In this document: piece by piece, positions 38,778-47,704 of the stretch | Position numbering within the stretch: the stretch's first letter is position 1 | How the letters are laid out: each line of letters begins with the position of its first letter | From: Acidobacteriaceae bacterium | GTDB lineage: Bacteria > Acidobacteriota > Terriglobia > Terriglobales > Acidobacteriaceae | Direction of reading: 5' to 3' | NCBI GenBank assembly: GCA_027452245.1 | Contig: DAIDGW010000044.1 | Coordinates: 1-64,000 of the forward strand | Length of the DNA: 64,000 nucleotides | Made by a program: the position numbers and the translations under genes | The notes under the pieces: generated by a model | Told to the model about the DNA's origin: nothing | Databases searched by the model: none | The model's input: the letters and a program-made list of their open reading frames with translations, nothing else

Positions 38778-39647
38778 ATGACTATCTTTCGGCGAGCAAG
38801 ATTACTGCTTACGTTGAGCTTGGCCTTGTGTCTCAGTTTCGTCGGCGCAAGCTTTGCTCTGGCCGCCGCGCCCTCAAGTCTGAGTGATCCCACCGGATTG
38901 GATCGAGGTTTTTCCGGTCTTTACAACCTCGACTTTGCCGGCGCGCAGCGCGATTTTGCTGCCTGGGAGATGCAACATCCTGACGATCCCATGGGCCCGG
39001 TGAGCGAGGCCGCAGGTCTGTTATTTTCGGAGTTCAATCGCCTCGGGGTTCTTGAGGCGCAGTTTTTCGAGAAGGATTCGGTCTTTTCCTCTCGCCCGAA
39101 GTTGGACGCGAACCCCGCAGTCCGCGACCACTTTGAATCGGCATTGAGCCGGGCTCAGGATTTGGCACAGAAACGCCTCGCCAAGGATCCCAAAGATAAG
39201 CACGCGCTGTTTGCCATGACGCTATCGTCGGGCTTGCAGGCCGACTATGACGCGTTGATCGAAAAGAAGAACTTGGCCTCGTTGCATTACACCAAGGAAG
39301 CTTCCGGTTGGGCTCAACAGTTGCTCTCAAGCTGCAACAACTGCTACGACGTCTTCGTCGCCACTGGCTTTTCCAAGTACATCATCGGAAGCATGAGCGC
39401 GCCCATGCGCTGGATGCTCCGGATGGGCGGTCTTCCGGGCGATAAACAAGCCGGGATTGCCGATCTGCAGATGACCGCCGATCACGGCCATTACCTCGCA
39501 CCTTTCGCGCGTATTCTTCTCTCCATCGCCTACGTGCGCGAAAAAGAGACACAGAAAGCACTGCAATTGCTCACCCGGCTAAAATCTGAATTTCCCGGAA
39601 ACCCTCTCTTCAGTCGAGAAATTGCCCGCCTCCAATCGGCCCACTGA
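38778..39647 (+). CDS. Secreted TPR-like protein of unknown function
   Basis: The 289-residue protein starts at the ATG at 38778, which places a signal peptide at the very N-terminus (about 1-30, ending LAAAPS); a GTG nine codons upstream is also possible. The rest is helical and TPR-like: GLYNLDFAGAQRDFAAWEMQ (about 39-58), FESALSRAQDLAQKRL (about 114-129), and a final repeat ETQKALQLLTRLKSEFPGNP (about 260-279). A pair of Cys (SCNNC, near residue 187) might form a disulfide. I recognise no catalytic motif. It is divergent from the glucoamylase gene by 184 bp. Similar exported TPR proteins are common in Acidobacteriota. Confidence 0.7.
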   Translation: MTIFRRARLLLTLSLALCLSFVGASFALAAAPSSLSDPTGLDRGFSGLYNLDFAGAQRDFAAWEMQHPDDPMGPVSEAAGLLFSEFNRLGVLEAQFFEKDSVFSSRPKLDANPAVRDHFESALSRAQDLAQKRLAKDPKDKHALFAMTLSSGLQADYDALIEKKNLASLHYTKEASGWAQQLLSSCNNCYDVFVATGFSKYIIGSMSAPMRWMLRMGGLPGDKQAGIADLQMTADHGHYLAPFARILLSIAYVREKETQKALQLLTRLKSEFPGNPLFSREIARLQSAH

Positions 39648-39978
39648 ACCGGGGACGAGTTTTTGCCATCCAGTTGCTCAAGAATAGAATCATATATAAC
39701 GCACTAAATATAAGAAAGAATTGTAGTTACTGCAAACTCACAGCATGGCTTCATGCTGGGATTAGCGACGCCTGTCCTCTCACGGTGTGGAACCGGCGCC
39801 TGCCGTTGCATCGCTTGAGTCTCTGCATTTTCCCCACCGCCCAATGGCTTATACTTACTGTTCGCTGATGTGGCGGCAGATGGCTTGGTTCATGCCCTTC
39901 TTTCGCAAGTAACTGGGAATCCCCCTCCATAGCATCCACGAGGACGGTAAACGTCGGCGGTGAGGTCCGAAGGTAATC
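39648..39978. other. 331 bp intergenic region upstream of ppk1
   Basis: No gene is supported. An AT-rich patch (about 39686-39730) lies near the start, a perfect 7-base-pair hairpin CAGCATG/CATGCTG with a four-base loop at 39741-39758 in the middle, and a TATACT at 39850-39855 that could be a -10 element with no good -35. The region is long for this tightly packed window and probably holds the control signals of ppk1. Confidence 0.5.
39741..39758 (+). repeat. Perfect short inverted repeat (hairpin)
   Basis: CAGCATG at 39741-39747 and CATGCTG at 39752-39758 are perfect inverted copies around a 4-base loop. No T-run follows on either strand, so it is not a standard terminator. It could be a protein-binding site. 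Confidence 0.5.
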
Positions 39979-42135
39979 ATGGCGCGCGTAACGCTGGAGT
40001 CTCCTCAGCTTTATCTCAATCGCGATACCTCCTGGCTGGCGTTCAACCGCCGCGTGCTCGAAGAGGCCCAGGATCAAAGCAACCCTTTATTGGAGCGCCT
40101 GAAATTTCTGGCCATCTCGGCCAGCAACCTCGACGAATTCTTTGAAATCCGGCTGGCTTCGCTGGTTCAGCAGATTGAAGACGGCTATAACGAAGCCGGC
40201 CCCGATGGTCTGACGCTGATCGAGAAGCGCGATCTGCTCAAGGAAGCGACGCACCAGTTTGTGGAGAATCAGTACGAGTGCTGGAACGAGAGTCTCCGGC
40301 CGGCGCTCCATGAGCAGGGTGTTCGTGTTCTGGGCTTGCATGAGTTGGGCGCGGAGGCGCGCCGCTTCGTCGATGAGTATTGCGAGAAGGAACTCGACCC
40401 GCTCCTGACCCCGGTGACGGTCGATCCGGCGCATCCGTTTCCACGAGTCATCAACAAGGCATTGTGCGTAGGGTTTCTGCTCCGCCGGCGTCGCCGTTCC
40501 GCTCTGACCTATACCGGAGTTGTTTCTGTGCCTCGCGCTTTACCCCGCCTGGTGCGGCTGCCCTCGGACGGAACCAACGATTTCATTTTCCTGGCTGATC
40601 TCGTGGCCCATCACGCCATCCGCATGTACCGCGGCTATGACATCGTTTCTTCCGCGCCATTTCGGGTCACTCGCAACAGCAACCTCTATCTGGCCGAGGA
40701 AGAAGCGCGCAGCCTGCTGGAATCCGTGCGGACAGAACTACACAACCGCCGCAAGGGCGACGCCGTCCGGATGGAGATTGAATCCGACGCCGATCCCGAG
40801 ATTATCGAGCGACTCCGCACCGTCTTTGAGCTGGATTCCTGGCAAGTCTTCCCGGTCAATGGACCGGTGAATCTGTCGCGGTTGATGAACGTGTATGAGC
40901 AGGTGAAGCGCCCTGACCTCAAATACCGCGCCTACACCCCTCGAGAACTCAGGCTGACGGCGAAATCCACAGATCTGTTCGAGGAATTGCGGCGTCATGA
41001 TGTCTTGCTGCACCATCCGTTTGATTCCTATGACGCGGTGGTTTCATTCATCGAGTCTGCGGCGCAGGACGACCGCGTTCTGTCGATGAAGCAGACGCTG
41101 TATCGCACCAACGAACATTCCTTGATCGTTCCCTCGCTCATCGAAGCCGCTTCCCGTAAAGAAGTTACCGCCGTGGTGGAACTGAAGGCACGGTTCGATG
41201 AAGCGTCCAATATTCGTTGGGCTCGCGATCTGGAGGACGCCGGAGTCCAGGTGTTCCACGGCCTGGTGGGATTGAAAACGCACTGCAAATTGTCGCTGCT
41301 CGTGCGCCACGATCCCGACGGCGTGACGCGCAGCTATTGCCATATCGGTACGGGGAACTACAACGCCGCAACCGCCCGCATTTATACCGATCTCAGCTTG
41401 TTTACGGCTGATCCGGAAGTCACGCGGGCAGTCCACGACGTCTTCAGCTTCCTCACCGCCTATGCCGAGAACCCAAGCTACGACCCGCTGCTTGTGGCTC
41501 CCCTCGATTTGGCCGAGAAAATCATCGCCATGATCGAGCGGGAAGCCGAACACGCCCGGCAGGGAAAAGAAGCCCGCATTATCGCCAAGATGAACGCCCT
41601 GCTCGACAAGAAGGTGATTCAGGCGCTTTACCGCGCTTCCCAGGCTGGGGTGGAAATCGACTTGCTCGTACGCGGTATCTGCGCCTTACGTCCCGGCGTG
41701 CGCGGGGTCAGCAACCGCATCCGGGTGCGCAGCATCGTGGGAAGATTTCTGGAGCATAGCCGGATCTATTATTTCGCCAATGGCGGCGACGAAGAGATTT
41801 ACATCGGCAGTGCCGACTGGATGCCGCGGAACCTTTACGAGCGGGTCGAGGTTCTCGTCCCGCTTCGCGATGAACTGCTGCGCCAGCGGGTCCGGCATGA
41901 AATCCTCGATGCCTATTTGGCGGATAATTTGAAGTCGCGTATTCTTCTGCCCGATACGCGGTACATTCGGCCATGGCAGTCGAGTCGCGGAAAACGCGGT
42001 CACAAGCCGCCTGCAGGTCCGTCGGCATTTAATGCGCAGGAATTCCTGATTCAGGTTGCGGAAGGCAAGCCTGCCATGATTCCTTCCGTGAGTTCTTCCA
42101 CAAAACGCAGGGCTTTGGCAGGAAAGGAACGCTAG
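39979..42135 (+). CDS. ppk1: Polyphosphate kinase 1
   Basis: The 718-residue enzyme reversibly makes polyphosphate from ATP. Start ATG has an AAGG about five bases upstream. The N-terminal domain begins LYLNRDTSWLAFNRRVLEEA. The autophosphorylated His is residue 435 in GLKTHCKLSLLVRH, the same number as in Escherichia coli PPK1; a second active-site His is near residue 593 in FLEHSRIYYF. The ARFDEASNIRWARDLEDAG and GTGNYNAATARIYTDLSLF blocks flank the active site. sixA begins six bases after the stop, so the two are co-transcribed. The basic tail (SSTKRRALAGKER) is not typical. Confidence 0.97.
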   Translation: MARVTLESPQLYLNRDTSWLAFNRRVLEEAQDQSNPLLERLKFLAISASNLDEFFEIRLASLVQQIEDGYNEAGPDGLTLIEKRDLLKEATHQFVENQYECWNESLRPALHEQGVRVLGLHELGAEARRFVDEYCEKELDPLLTPVTVDPAHPFPRVINKALCVGFLLRRRRRSALTYTGVVSVPRALPRLVRLPSDGTNDFIFLADLVAHHAIRMYRGYDIVSSAPFRVTRNSNLYLAEEEARSLLESVRTELHNRRKGDAVRMEIESDADPEIIERLRTVFELDSWQVFPVNGPVNLSRLMNVYEQVKRPDLKYRAYTPRELRLTAKSTDLFEELRRHDVLLHHPFDSYDAVVSFIESAAQDDRVLSMKQTLYRTNEHSLIVPSLIEAASRKEVTAVVELKARFDEASNIRWARDLEDAGVQVFHGLVGLKTHCKLSLLVRHDPDGVTRSYCHIGTGNYNAATARIYTDLSLFTADPEVTRAVHDVFSFLTAYAENPSYDPLLVAPLDLAEKIIAMIEREAEHARQGKEARIIAKMNALLDKKVIQALYRASQAGVEIDLLVRGICALRPGVRGVSNRIRVRSIVGRFLEHSRIYYFANGGDEEIYIGSADWMPRNLYERVEVLVPLRDELLRQRVRHEILDAYLADNLKSRILLPDTRYIRPWQSSRGKRGHKPPAGPSAFNAQEFLIQVAEGKPAMIPSVSSSTKRRALAGKER

Positions 42136-42141
42136 TCTGCA

Positions 42142-42672
42142 ATGATCGTCTACTTCTTGCGTCACGCCAGTGCCGGCGAGCATCTGGCGAACCCTAAAAA
42201 AGACGAGAAGCGCGCTCTCGACAAAGAAGGCATTGAGCAGTGTGGATTCATGGGCCGCGCCCTCACCGCGCTGGATGTCCAGGTCGATACCATCGTCACC
42301 AGTCCGCTCAAGCGCTCCACACAAACAGCAGCCCTGCTCGGCAACGAAATCGGATACGAAGGCAAGATCCAGATTGACCCCGGACTCCGGCCCGAGGCTG
42401 GGCTGGCGGACTTCCGTAAGCTCCTCGAGAAGTACAGCCGCCAGGAAGCCATTATGGTCGTTGGCCACAATCCCAATCTGAGCCAGTTTCTCGGATCGGT
42501 GATTAGCGATTCGGGCTGCGAAGCGTCCGTGGAGTTAAAGAAGGGAGCGGCGGCAAAGGTGGAAATGCGCCGCACCTCGGGCACGCTGCAGTGGTGCCTG
42601 ACGCCTAAAATTGCCCGGACTCTCTATTCCAGCGCGATTGAAAGCTCGCGTCCAAATACTTCGCGGAAGTAA
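42142..42672 (+). CDS. sixA: SixA-type phosphohistidine phosphatase
   Basis: The 176-residue protein belongs to the histidine phosphatase (RHG) superfamily: catalytic His8 in YFLRHASAG, the arginine in TSPLKRSTQTAALL (about 52-65) and the second His109 in VVGHNPNLS. SixA proteins remove phosphate from phosphohistidine, for example on phosphotransfer proteins. It is linked to ppk1, an enzyme that itself works through a phosphohistidine, so PPK1 or another polyphosphate protein may be its target (inference). The last 16 codons overlap the 3' end of ppx on the other strand (42624-42672). The C-terminal 30 residues are extra compared with Escherichia coli SixA. Confidence 0.9.
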   Translation: MIVYFLRHASAGEHLANPKKDEKRALDKEGIEQCGFMGRALTALDVQVDTIVTSPLKRSTQTAALLGNEIGYEGKIQIDPGLRPEAGLADFRKLLEKYSRQEAIMVVGHNPNLSQFLGSVISDSGCEASVELKKGAAAKVEMRRTSGTLQWCLTPKIARTLYSSAIESSRPNTSRK

Positions 42673-44156
42673 GGCGCATCTTTCTCGAGAGCCCAAAACT
42701 CCAGGTCAACCCCTGCCCGTCGTCTCGGAATGAGGGTCAGGCGCACTTTCGCCGCCCGGATGGCCACCCGCACTTTCTCGACCGCCCGGGTTCGTCCTAA
42801 GTTCAGCGATCGAGCCAGCCGTAACAAAAGAATCGCTTTTTGCACGTTCCCGCGCTCTTCGGGTTCGATCATCTTCATTGGGCCGTCTTCAATGTCGGGG
42901 CGCGACTTGCCCAGATAGCGCGCAATAGCAGCAATGATGCGGCGCTGCTGCGGCGTGTAACCCAGGATTTCCGAGTTGGAGATGACGTAATGGGTGTGCC
43001 GATGGCGTCCTGTTCGGCTCACGTAATCCCCGACTTCGTAAAGCATCGCCGCCGCGGAGAGCCACTCCCGGTACTCCCACGGCAATTGATGCACGGAATG
43101 CAGGGCAGAGAACAGAAACACCGCCGATTCGCGCACATCCAGGGCATGCTTGCGGTCGATGTGATAGTGCTGCACGGCGTGATTGATCGACTCCCAGCGC
43201 TCGGACTCAATCTGCTTTCCGGAACGCGTGCTGCGGTCATATTCGGCGGCCATTTGCGCCAGAATGCCGTCGCGCAACCCGAGCGGCGAGAAGCGGAATC
43301 CCCTCAGGCGCAGTCGATCCAGCAACTCGCGATAGACCATCGCTCCTGCCACGACAATTTCAGCTCGCCGCGGGCCAATGCCCTCGATCGCCCTCCTTCC
43401 AGAAATCGGCAGACGGGCCAGGCGCTTGGCAATGCGATTCATTTCCGCACGCGACACGGACGGCCGCTGCCGGGTCTGCGATCGTTTCCGAAGATGTGCC
43501 GCTGCCGCTGCCAGCGCAGCCGCCGTCCCCGAAGTTGCGATAACGTTCTTCACGTGAGTCTTGGGAATCCCCGGAGTCATGCGTCCCAGTTCACGGGTGA
43601 TGAAGCCGCTCAGGCGTTTCAGTTCGCTTTTTCGCGGAGGATCGTGGCGCAAGAATTCATTCGTCAGGCGCACTGCACCGAGCGGAAGACTCACCGTATC
43701 CCGAATCTGTCCCGCCTGGGATAGAGTCAATTCACAACTGCCGCCGCCCAGGTCGATCATCAGCGTGGTGGACCGGTCCATGCGCGCGCTCGAGATCAGG
43801 CCAAGATGGATCAGTCGCGCTTCTTCCACTCCCGAGATAATTTCGACATCCCAGCCGGTAGCCGAACGCACCCATTGCAGAAAAGCCTGGGAATTTCGCG
43901 CATCGCGCAAAGCGCTGGTCGCAACCACGCGGACGAAGTCGGCCACGATCTGCTGGGTTGCCCGATGAAATCGCCGCAGCACTTTGACCGTGTCCGCCAT
44001 CGATTCCGGCGTCAAGAATCCTGAACGGAAGACGCCTTCACCCAGGCGGGTGACCTCGCGATCCTCGTGTATCGATTTCAGCCGGTGATTCTGCAGCCGC
44101 GCGATCTTCAGCCGTACCGAGTTGGAGCCGATATCGACCGCGGCAAAGGTAGGCAT
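42624..44156 (-). CDS. ppx: Exopolyphosphatase, Ppx/GppA family
   Basis: The 510-residue protein starts at the ATG at 44156. Its ASKHA ATPase-like fold has AVDIGSNSVRLKIARL at the N-terminus and LMIDLGGGSCELTLSQ (about 136-151). The C-terminal half is HD-like (about 320-420), but the usual HD pair appears as YE in AAMLYEVGDYVS, so the second metal-dependent activity is doubtful. Ppx removes terminal phosphates from polyphosphate; GppA hydrolyses pppGpp. Placement beside ppk1 and pst favours polyphosphate. It converges on sixA and is divergent from pstC, sharing an 80-120 bp control region. Confidence 0.92.
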   Translation of the reverse strand: MPTFAAVDIGSNSVRLKIARLQNHRLKSIHEDREVTRLGEGVFRSGFLTPESMADTVKVLRRFHRATQQIVADFVRVVATSALRDARNSQAFLQWVRSATGWDVEIISGVEEARLIHLGLISSARMDRSTTLMIDLGGGSCELTLSQAGQIRDTVSLPLGAVRLTNEFLRHDPPRKSELKRLSGFITRELGRMTPGIPKTHVKNVIATSGTAAALAAAAAHLRKRSQTRQRPSVSRAEMNRIAKRLARLPISGRRAIEGIGPRRAEIVVAGAMVYRELLDRLRLRGFRFSPLGLRDGILAQMAAEYDRSTRSGKQIESERWESINHAVQHYHIDRKHALDVRESAVFLFSALHSVHQLPWEYREWLSAAAMLYEVGDYVSRTGRHRHTHYVISNSEILGYTPQQRRIIAAIARYLGKSRPDIEDGPMKMIEPEERGNVQKAILLLRLARSLNLGRTRAVEKVRVAIRAAKVRLTLIPRRRAGVDLEFWALEKDAPYFREVFGRELSIALE

Positions 44157-44203
44157 AAAGGAGCCCAACAGTTTACATGGCCCCGGCTAAGAGCCAACCC
44201 TGT

Positions 44204-44221
44204 TTTAACAGTTCTGTAACA
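44204..44221 (+). promoter_or_regulatory. Pho-box-like direct repeat
   Basis: TTTAACA (44204-44210) and TGTAACA (44215-44221) form a direct repeat with four bases between, an 11 bp period. This is the spacing of PhoB/PhoP boxes. It lies between the divergent starts of ppx and pstC and could control either or both. A third loose half-site TTTACA is at 44172-44177. Not tested against background frequency. Confidence 0.5.
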
Positions 44222-44272
44222 AGGTTCTGGTAGCCTCGACTGGTGGCCAACCGTGCCTTCCAACAGCCCAAC

Positions 44273-45280
44273 ATGTCCGGTCCTCAGCCCCTGGAAGTAG
44301 CGAACCTTAAGGTCTCTCCCAGGCAGGGTGAGGCTGCTCGCTGGTTGCGCCGCTCCACGGGCGAGCTCCCGGACCAGTTTTTCAAGTTTTTGATGCTCGC
44401 CTGCGGCATTGGAGTTTTAGGCCTTCTCGTCCTCATCTTTTACGAACTGCTCCTTCGCTCGGATCTCTCCTGGCACGCCTTTGGACTTCGGTTCTTCACG
44501 CAGAGCGAGTGGGATCCGGTGAATGAGCATTTCGGTGCTCTGCCCTTCATCTACGGGACAATAGTCTCCTCCATCCTCGCTTTGATTATTGCCGTTCCCC
44601 TTTCCGTCGGCGTGGCCGTGTTTACCACGGAGATGTGTCCGCGCGCTCTGCGCGGTCCTCTTTCCTTCTTTGTGGAGTTGTTGGCGGCGATTCCCAGCGT
44701 GATCTACGGATTATGGGCCATCTTCGTGCTCGTGCCGATCATGAGCCGGTACATCGAACCGTTCCTGGGAAAGACTCTGGGTTGGACTGGATTGTTTGAA
44801 GGCGCCCCCTACGGAATCGGAATGCTGAGCGCGGGAATCATTCTGGCCATCATGATTGTGCCTATCATTTCCTCGATCACCCGGGAAGTCATGATGGTTG
44901 TGCCCCAACATCAACGCGAAGCGGTTCTCGCCTTGGGTGCAACCCGCTGGGAGATGATCCGCATTGGAGTCTTGCGCAATGCCCGCGCCGGCATGGCCGG
45001 TGGAATCATCCTGGGATTGGGCCGCGCACTCGGTGAAACGATGGCGGTCACGATGGTGATTGGCAATCGTCCCGAAATCGCGAAATCATTGTTCGCTCCC
45101 GGATACACCATGGCCAGCGTGCTGGCGAATGAATTCAGCGAAGCGACGGGGAATGTTTATCTTTCTGCCTTGGTTGAAATCGGCCTGGCATTGTTCCTGG
45201 TGACGATCGTCGTGAACGCGCTAGCGCGCCTGCTGGTGTGGTCGGTCACTCGCGGTCTTCCGAGGAGCAGCCATGCCTGA
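44273..45280 (+). CDS. pstC: Phosphate ABC transporter permease PstC
   Basis: The 335-residue inner-membrane permease has about six membrane segments and the binding-protein-dependent transport loop ALGATRWEMIRIGVLRNA (about 222-239) with GLGRALGETMAVTMVIGNRP next to it. A GTG ten codons upstream is an alternative start. No phosphate-binding pstS gene precedes it, which is unusual because pstS normally leads the operon; the binding protein must be encoded elsewhere. Its stop overlaps the pstA start by eight bases. Expected induction by phosphate starvation through the upstream Pho-like box is inference. Confidence 0.95.
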   Translation: MSGPQPLEVANLKVSPRQGEAARWLRRSTGELPDQFFKFLMLACGIGVLGLLVLIFYELLLRSDLSWHAFGLRFFTQSEWDPVNEHFGALPFIYGTIVSSILALIIAVPLSVGVAVFTTEMCPRALRGPLSFFVELLAAIPSVIYGLWAIFVLVPIMSRYIEPFLGKTLGWTGLFEGAPYGIGMLSAGIILAIMIVPIISSITREVMMVVPQHQREAVLALGATRWEMIRIGVLRNARAGMAGGIILGLGRALGETMAVTMVIGNRPEIAKSLFAPGYTMASVLANEFSEATGNVYLSALVEIGLALFLVTIVVNALARLLVWSVTRGLPRSSHA

Positions 45281-46151
45281 CACCCGCCGAGCCCAGATCG
45301 CCTTGGAACCCATGAGCCTCCGTCGCCGTTTGACCGATCACGTGATGACCGGCCTGGCCGTCGGGACCGTGATTCTGGTGCTGCTCCCGCTGATCGCCAT
45401 CTTTGGATATCTGGTTTACCGCGGCATCGGATCGATCAACTGGGCATTCCTGACGCAGACGCCAAAGCCGGTCGGTGAGAGTGGCGGCGGCATGGCCAAC
45501 GCTATCGTGGGATCCTGCGTGATTCTTGGAATCGCCAGCATCATCGGAGTTCCGTTTGGAATTGGCGCGGGCATCTATCTGGCGGAATACGGCCGCAATA
45601 CTTTCGGAAACGTAATACGGTTTACGGCGGACGTGCTCAACGGCGTGCCTTCCATCGTCATCGGCATCGTCGCTTACGCCATCGTGGTCTTGTATCAGAG
45701 GCATTTTTCCGCGTTTGCCGGAGGGGTCGCCCTGGCAATTATGATGGTTCCCACCATCACGAGAACGACGGAAGAGATGTTGCTGCTGGTTCCCAGGGCA
45801 CTCCGTGAAGCTTCCTACGGACTGGGCGTGCCGCGCTGGCGTACCACGCTTTCCATCACCTTGCGCACCGCGACCTCCGGCGTGATTACCGGCGTGATGC
45901 TGGCATTTGCCCGCGTTGCCGGCGAAACCGCTCCCTTGCTCTTTACCGCGTTCGGAAATCAGTTCTGGAACCTGAACACCGCACAACCAACGGCCGCCTT
46001 GCCGTTGCAGATTTTCACCTACGCTATCTCTCCCTATGACGAATGGCACCGGCAGGCATGGGCCGGTGCCCTGGTGCTCATCATTCTGATTGTTGGCGCT
46101 GTCGCAGCCGTGCGCATTGCCGTTCGCCACGGAACCTTTGGAGCTGCCTGA
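45273..46151 (+). CDS. pstA: Phosphate ABC transporter permease PstA
   Basis: The 292-residue partner permease has about six membrane segments and the coupling loop [19 protein letters not shown] (about 189-207) followed by [20 protein letters not shown] overlaps the end of pstC, which gives translational coupling; the stop lies two bases before pstB. It has a short basic N-terminal extension (about 1-25) compared with Escherichia coli PstA, and a longer cytoplasmic tail that is only weakly conserved. Confidence 0.96.
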   Translation: MPDTRRAQIALEPMSLRRRLTDHVMTGLAVGTVILVLLPLIAIFGYLVYRGIGSINWAFLTQTPKPVGESGGGMANAIVGSCVILGIASIIGVPFGIGAGIYLAEYGRNTFGNVIRFTADVLNGVPSIVIGIVAYAIVVLYQRHFSAFAGGVALAIMMVPTITRTTEEMLLLVPRALREASYGLGVPRWRTTLSITLRTATSGVITGVMLAFARVAGETAPLLFTAFGNQFWNLNTAQPTAALPLQIFTYAISPYDEWHRQAWAGALVLIILIVGAVAAVRIAVRHGTFGAA

Positions 46152-46153
46152 CT

Positions 46154-46912
46154 ATGGGAGTGGGAATTCAGGTCGATACGCTCAATGCCTGGTACGGCAA
46201 AGGCCAAGCCCTGTTCGACATCAACTTGAAAGTTATGGCCAATCACGCCACCGCGCTGATTGGTCCTTCGGGATGCGGCAAGTCGACGTTTATTCGCTGC
46301 CTCAATCGCATGCACGAAACCATTCCCGAAGCGCGGGTGAGCGGGCGAGTTCAGATCGGCGATCTCGACGCATATAACGGAACTTCTCCGACCCAGCTCC
46401 GCCGCCGGGTCGGGATGGTCTTTCAGAAGCCGAATCCGTTTCCGACCATGTCGATTTACGACAATGTGGCCTCCGGGCTGAAATTGAATGGATTCCGCGA
46501 CCGCCGCAAGCTCGACGACATCGTGCAGAATTCTCTGCAAGCCTCCGCTCTCTGGGATGAGGTAAAAGACCTTATCCACAAGAAGTCAGGCGCCAGCTTG
46601 TCTGGCGGTCAGCAGCAGCGCCTCTGCATTGCGCGCGCTCTGGCTGTCGAGCCCGAAGTCCTGCTCATGGACGAGCCCTGCTCGGCTCTCGATCCCATCT
46701 CCACCGGAAAAATTGAAGAGTTGATCTTTCAGCTCAAAGAGCGGTATACCATCGTTATCGTCACTCATAACATGCAACAAGCGGCTCGCGTCGCAGAGTT
46801 TACCGGCTTCTTCCTGCTCGGTAAGTTGATAGAATTCGACAAGACCGAAAAAATCTTTACGAAACCGTCGGATAAGCGGACGGAAGATTACATCACAGGC
46901 AGGTTCGGATAA
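46154..46912 (+). CDS. pstB: Phosphate ABC transporter ATPase PstB
   Basis: The 252-residue ATPase starts at the ATG at 46154, two bases after the pstA stop; longer open frame upstream is antisense-like overlap and excluded. Walker [19 protein letters not shown] (about 37-54), the Q-loop in [18 protein letters not shown], the signature [16 protein letters not shown] (about 150-165) and Walker [16 protein letters not shown] (about 172-186) are intact, as is the H-loop in [10 protein letters not shown]. It forms the dimeric motor of the Pst uptake system. The TAA overlaps the phoU ATG by one base. Confidence 0.97.
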   Translation: MGVGIQVDTLNAWYGKGQALFDINLKVMANHATALIGPSGCGKSTFIRCLNRMHETIPEARVSGRVQIGDLDAYNGTSPTQLRRRVGMVFQKPNPFPTMSIYDNVASGLKLNGFRDRRKLDDIVQNSLQASALWDEVKDLIHKKSGASLSGGQQQRLCIARALAVEPEVLLMDEPCSALDPISTGKIEELIFQLKERYTIVIVTHNMQQAARVAEFTGFFLLGKLIEFDKTEKIFTKPSDKRTEDYITGRFG

Positions 46913-47616
46913 TGCGCACGCGATTTCAGCAGGACCTGGATGAACTCCGCCAGAAATTGCTTCGTATGGGAGGCCTGGCCGAGCAGGCGGTTGATCGCGC
47001 CCGCCAGGCGTATGTGGAACGCGATCTTTCCCGGTGCCAGATGGTGCTGGAGGGCGAAGGCCTGATCAATACGGCCGAACGGGAAATCGACGAAGCCGCT
47101 TTCGACCTTCTCGCCATGCAGCAGCCCATGGCCGTCGATCTGCGCTTCATTCTTGCCGTCACCAAGATCAACTCAGACCTCGAACGCGTAGGCGACCAGG
47201 CGGTCAATATCGCCGAACGCGTCATGGACATGATGGAACTTCCCGCCGCCGATCTGCCCGTCGACATTGCCCGCATGGGGGCAGCGGTCAGCGCCATGGT
47301 CCGCCGGGCTCTGGAATCGTTTATCGAAGGCAAAGTCGAACTGGCGCAGGCCGTGCTCGAAATGGATAACGTGATCGACCGCATGCGCGACGAAGCGTTT
47401 ATTCAGCTCGTCAAGGTCATGAACTCGCGTCCGGAAATTGTCCGCCAGGCCCTGGATGCCCTGCTGGTAGCTCGCAATCTTGAGCGCGTGGCAGATCACG
47501 CCACCAACATCGCCGAAGACGTGATCTTCTGGGTGCAGGGATCGGACGTTCGCCATAACGTCGGCGTGGAAACCGAAGTTCCATCCGATAGCCAGCCGCG
47601 GCTCTCCGGGGCATAA
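46912..47616 (+). CDS. phoU: Phosphate-specific transport regulator PhoU
   Basis: The 234-residue cytosolic helical protein has two PhoU three-helix repeats, each with the acidic metal-binding pattern (EREIDEAAFDLLAMQQPM about 57-74; VIDRMRDEAFIQLVKVM about 153-169) and the DLERVGDQAVNIAERV / NLERVADHATNIAEDV pair. PhoU links the PstSCAB transporter to the phosphate sensor kinase and keeps the Pho response off when phosphate is sufficient. No phoR or phoB gene is in this window. It is the last gene of the translationally coupled pstC-A-B-phoU unit; the phosphoesterase follows 88 bases later. Confidence 0.96.
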   Translation: MRTRFQQDLDELRQKLLRMGGLAEQAVDRARQAYVERDLSRCQMVLEGEGLINTAEREIDEAAFDLLAMQQPMAVDLRFILAVTKINSDLERVGDQAVNIAERVMDMMELPAADLPVDIARMGAAVSAMVRRALESFIEGKVELAQAVLEMDNVIDRMRDEAFIQLVKVMNSRPEIVRQALDALLVARNLERVADHATNIAEDVIFWVQGSDVRHNVGVETEVPSDSQPRLSGA

Positions 47617-47704
47617 TCCTCGACCCACATCGTATGGGGCTGCCTTTTGACCCGAGGCCGCGGCCTGCTTTACCCTTTTTCTTCCCAGTGTTCCCGGAGG
47701 CGCA

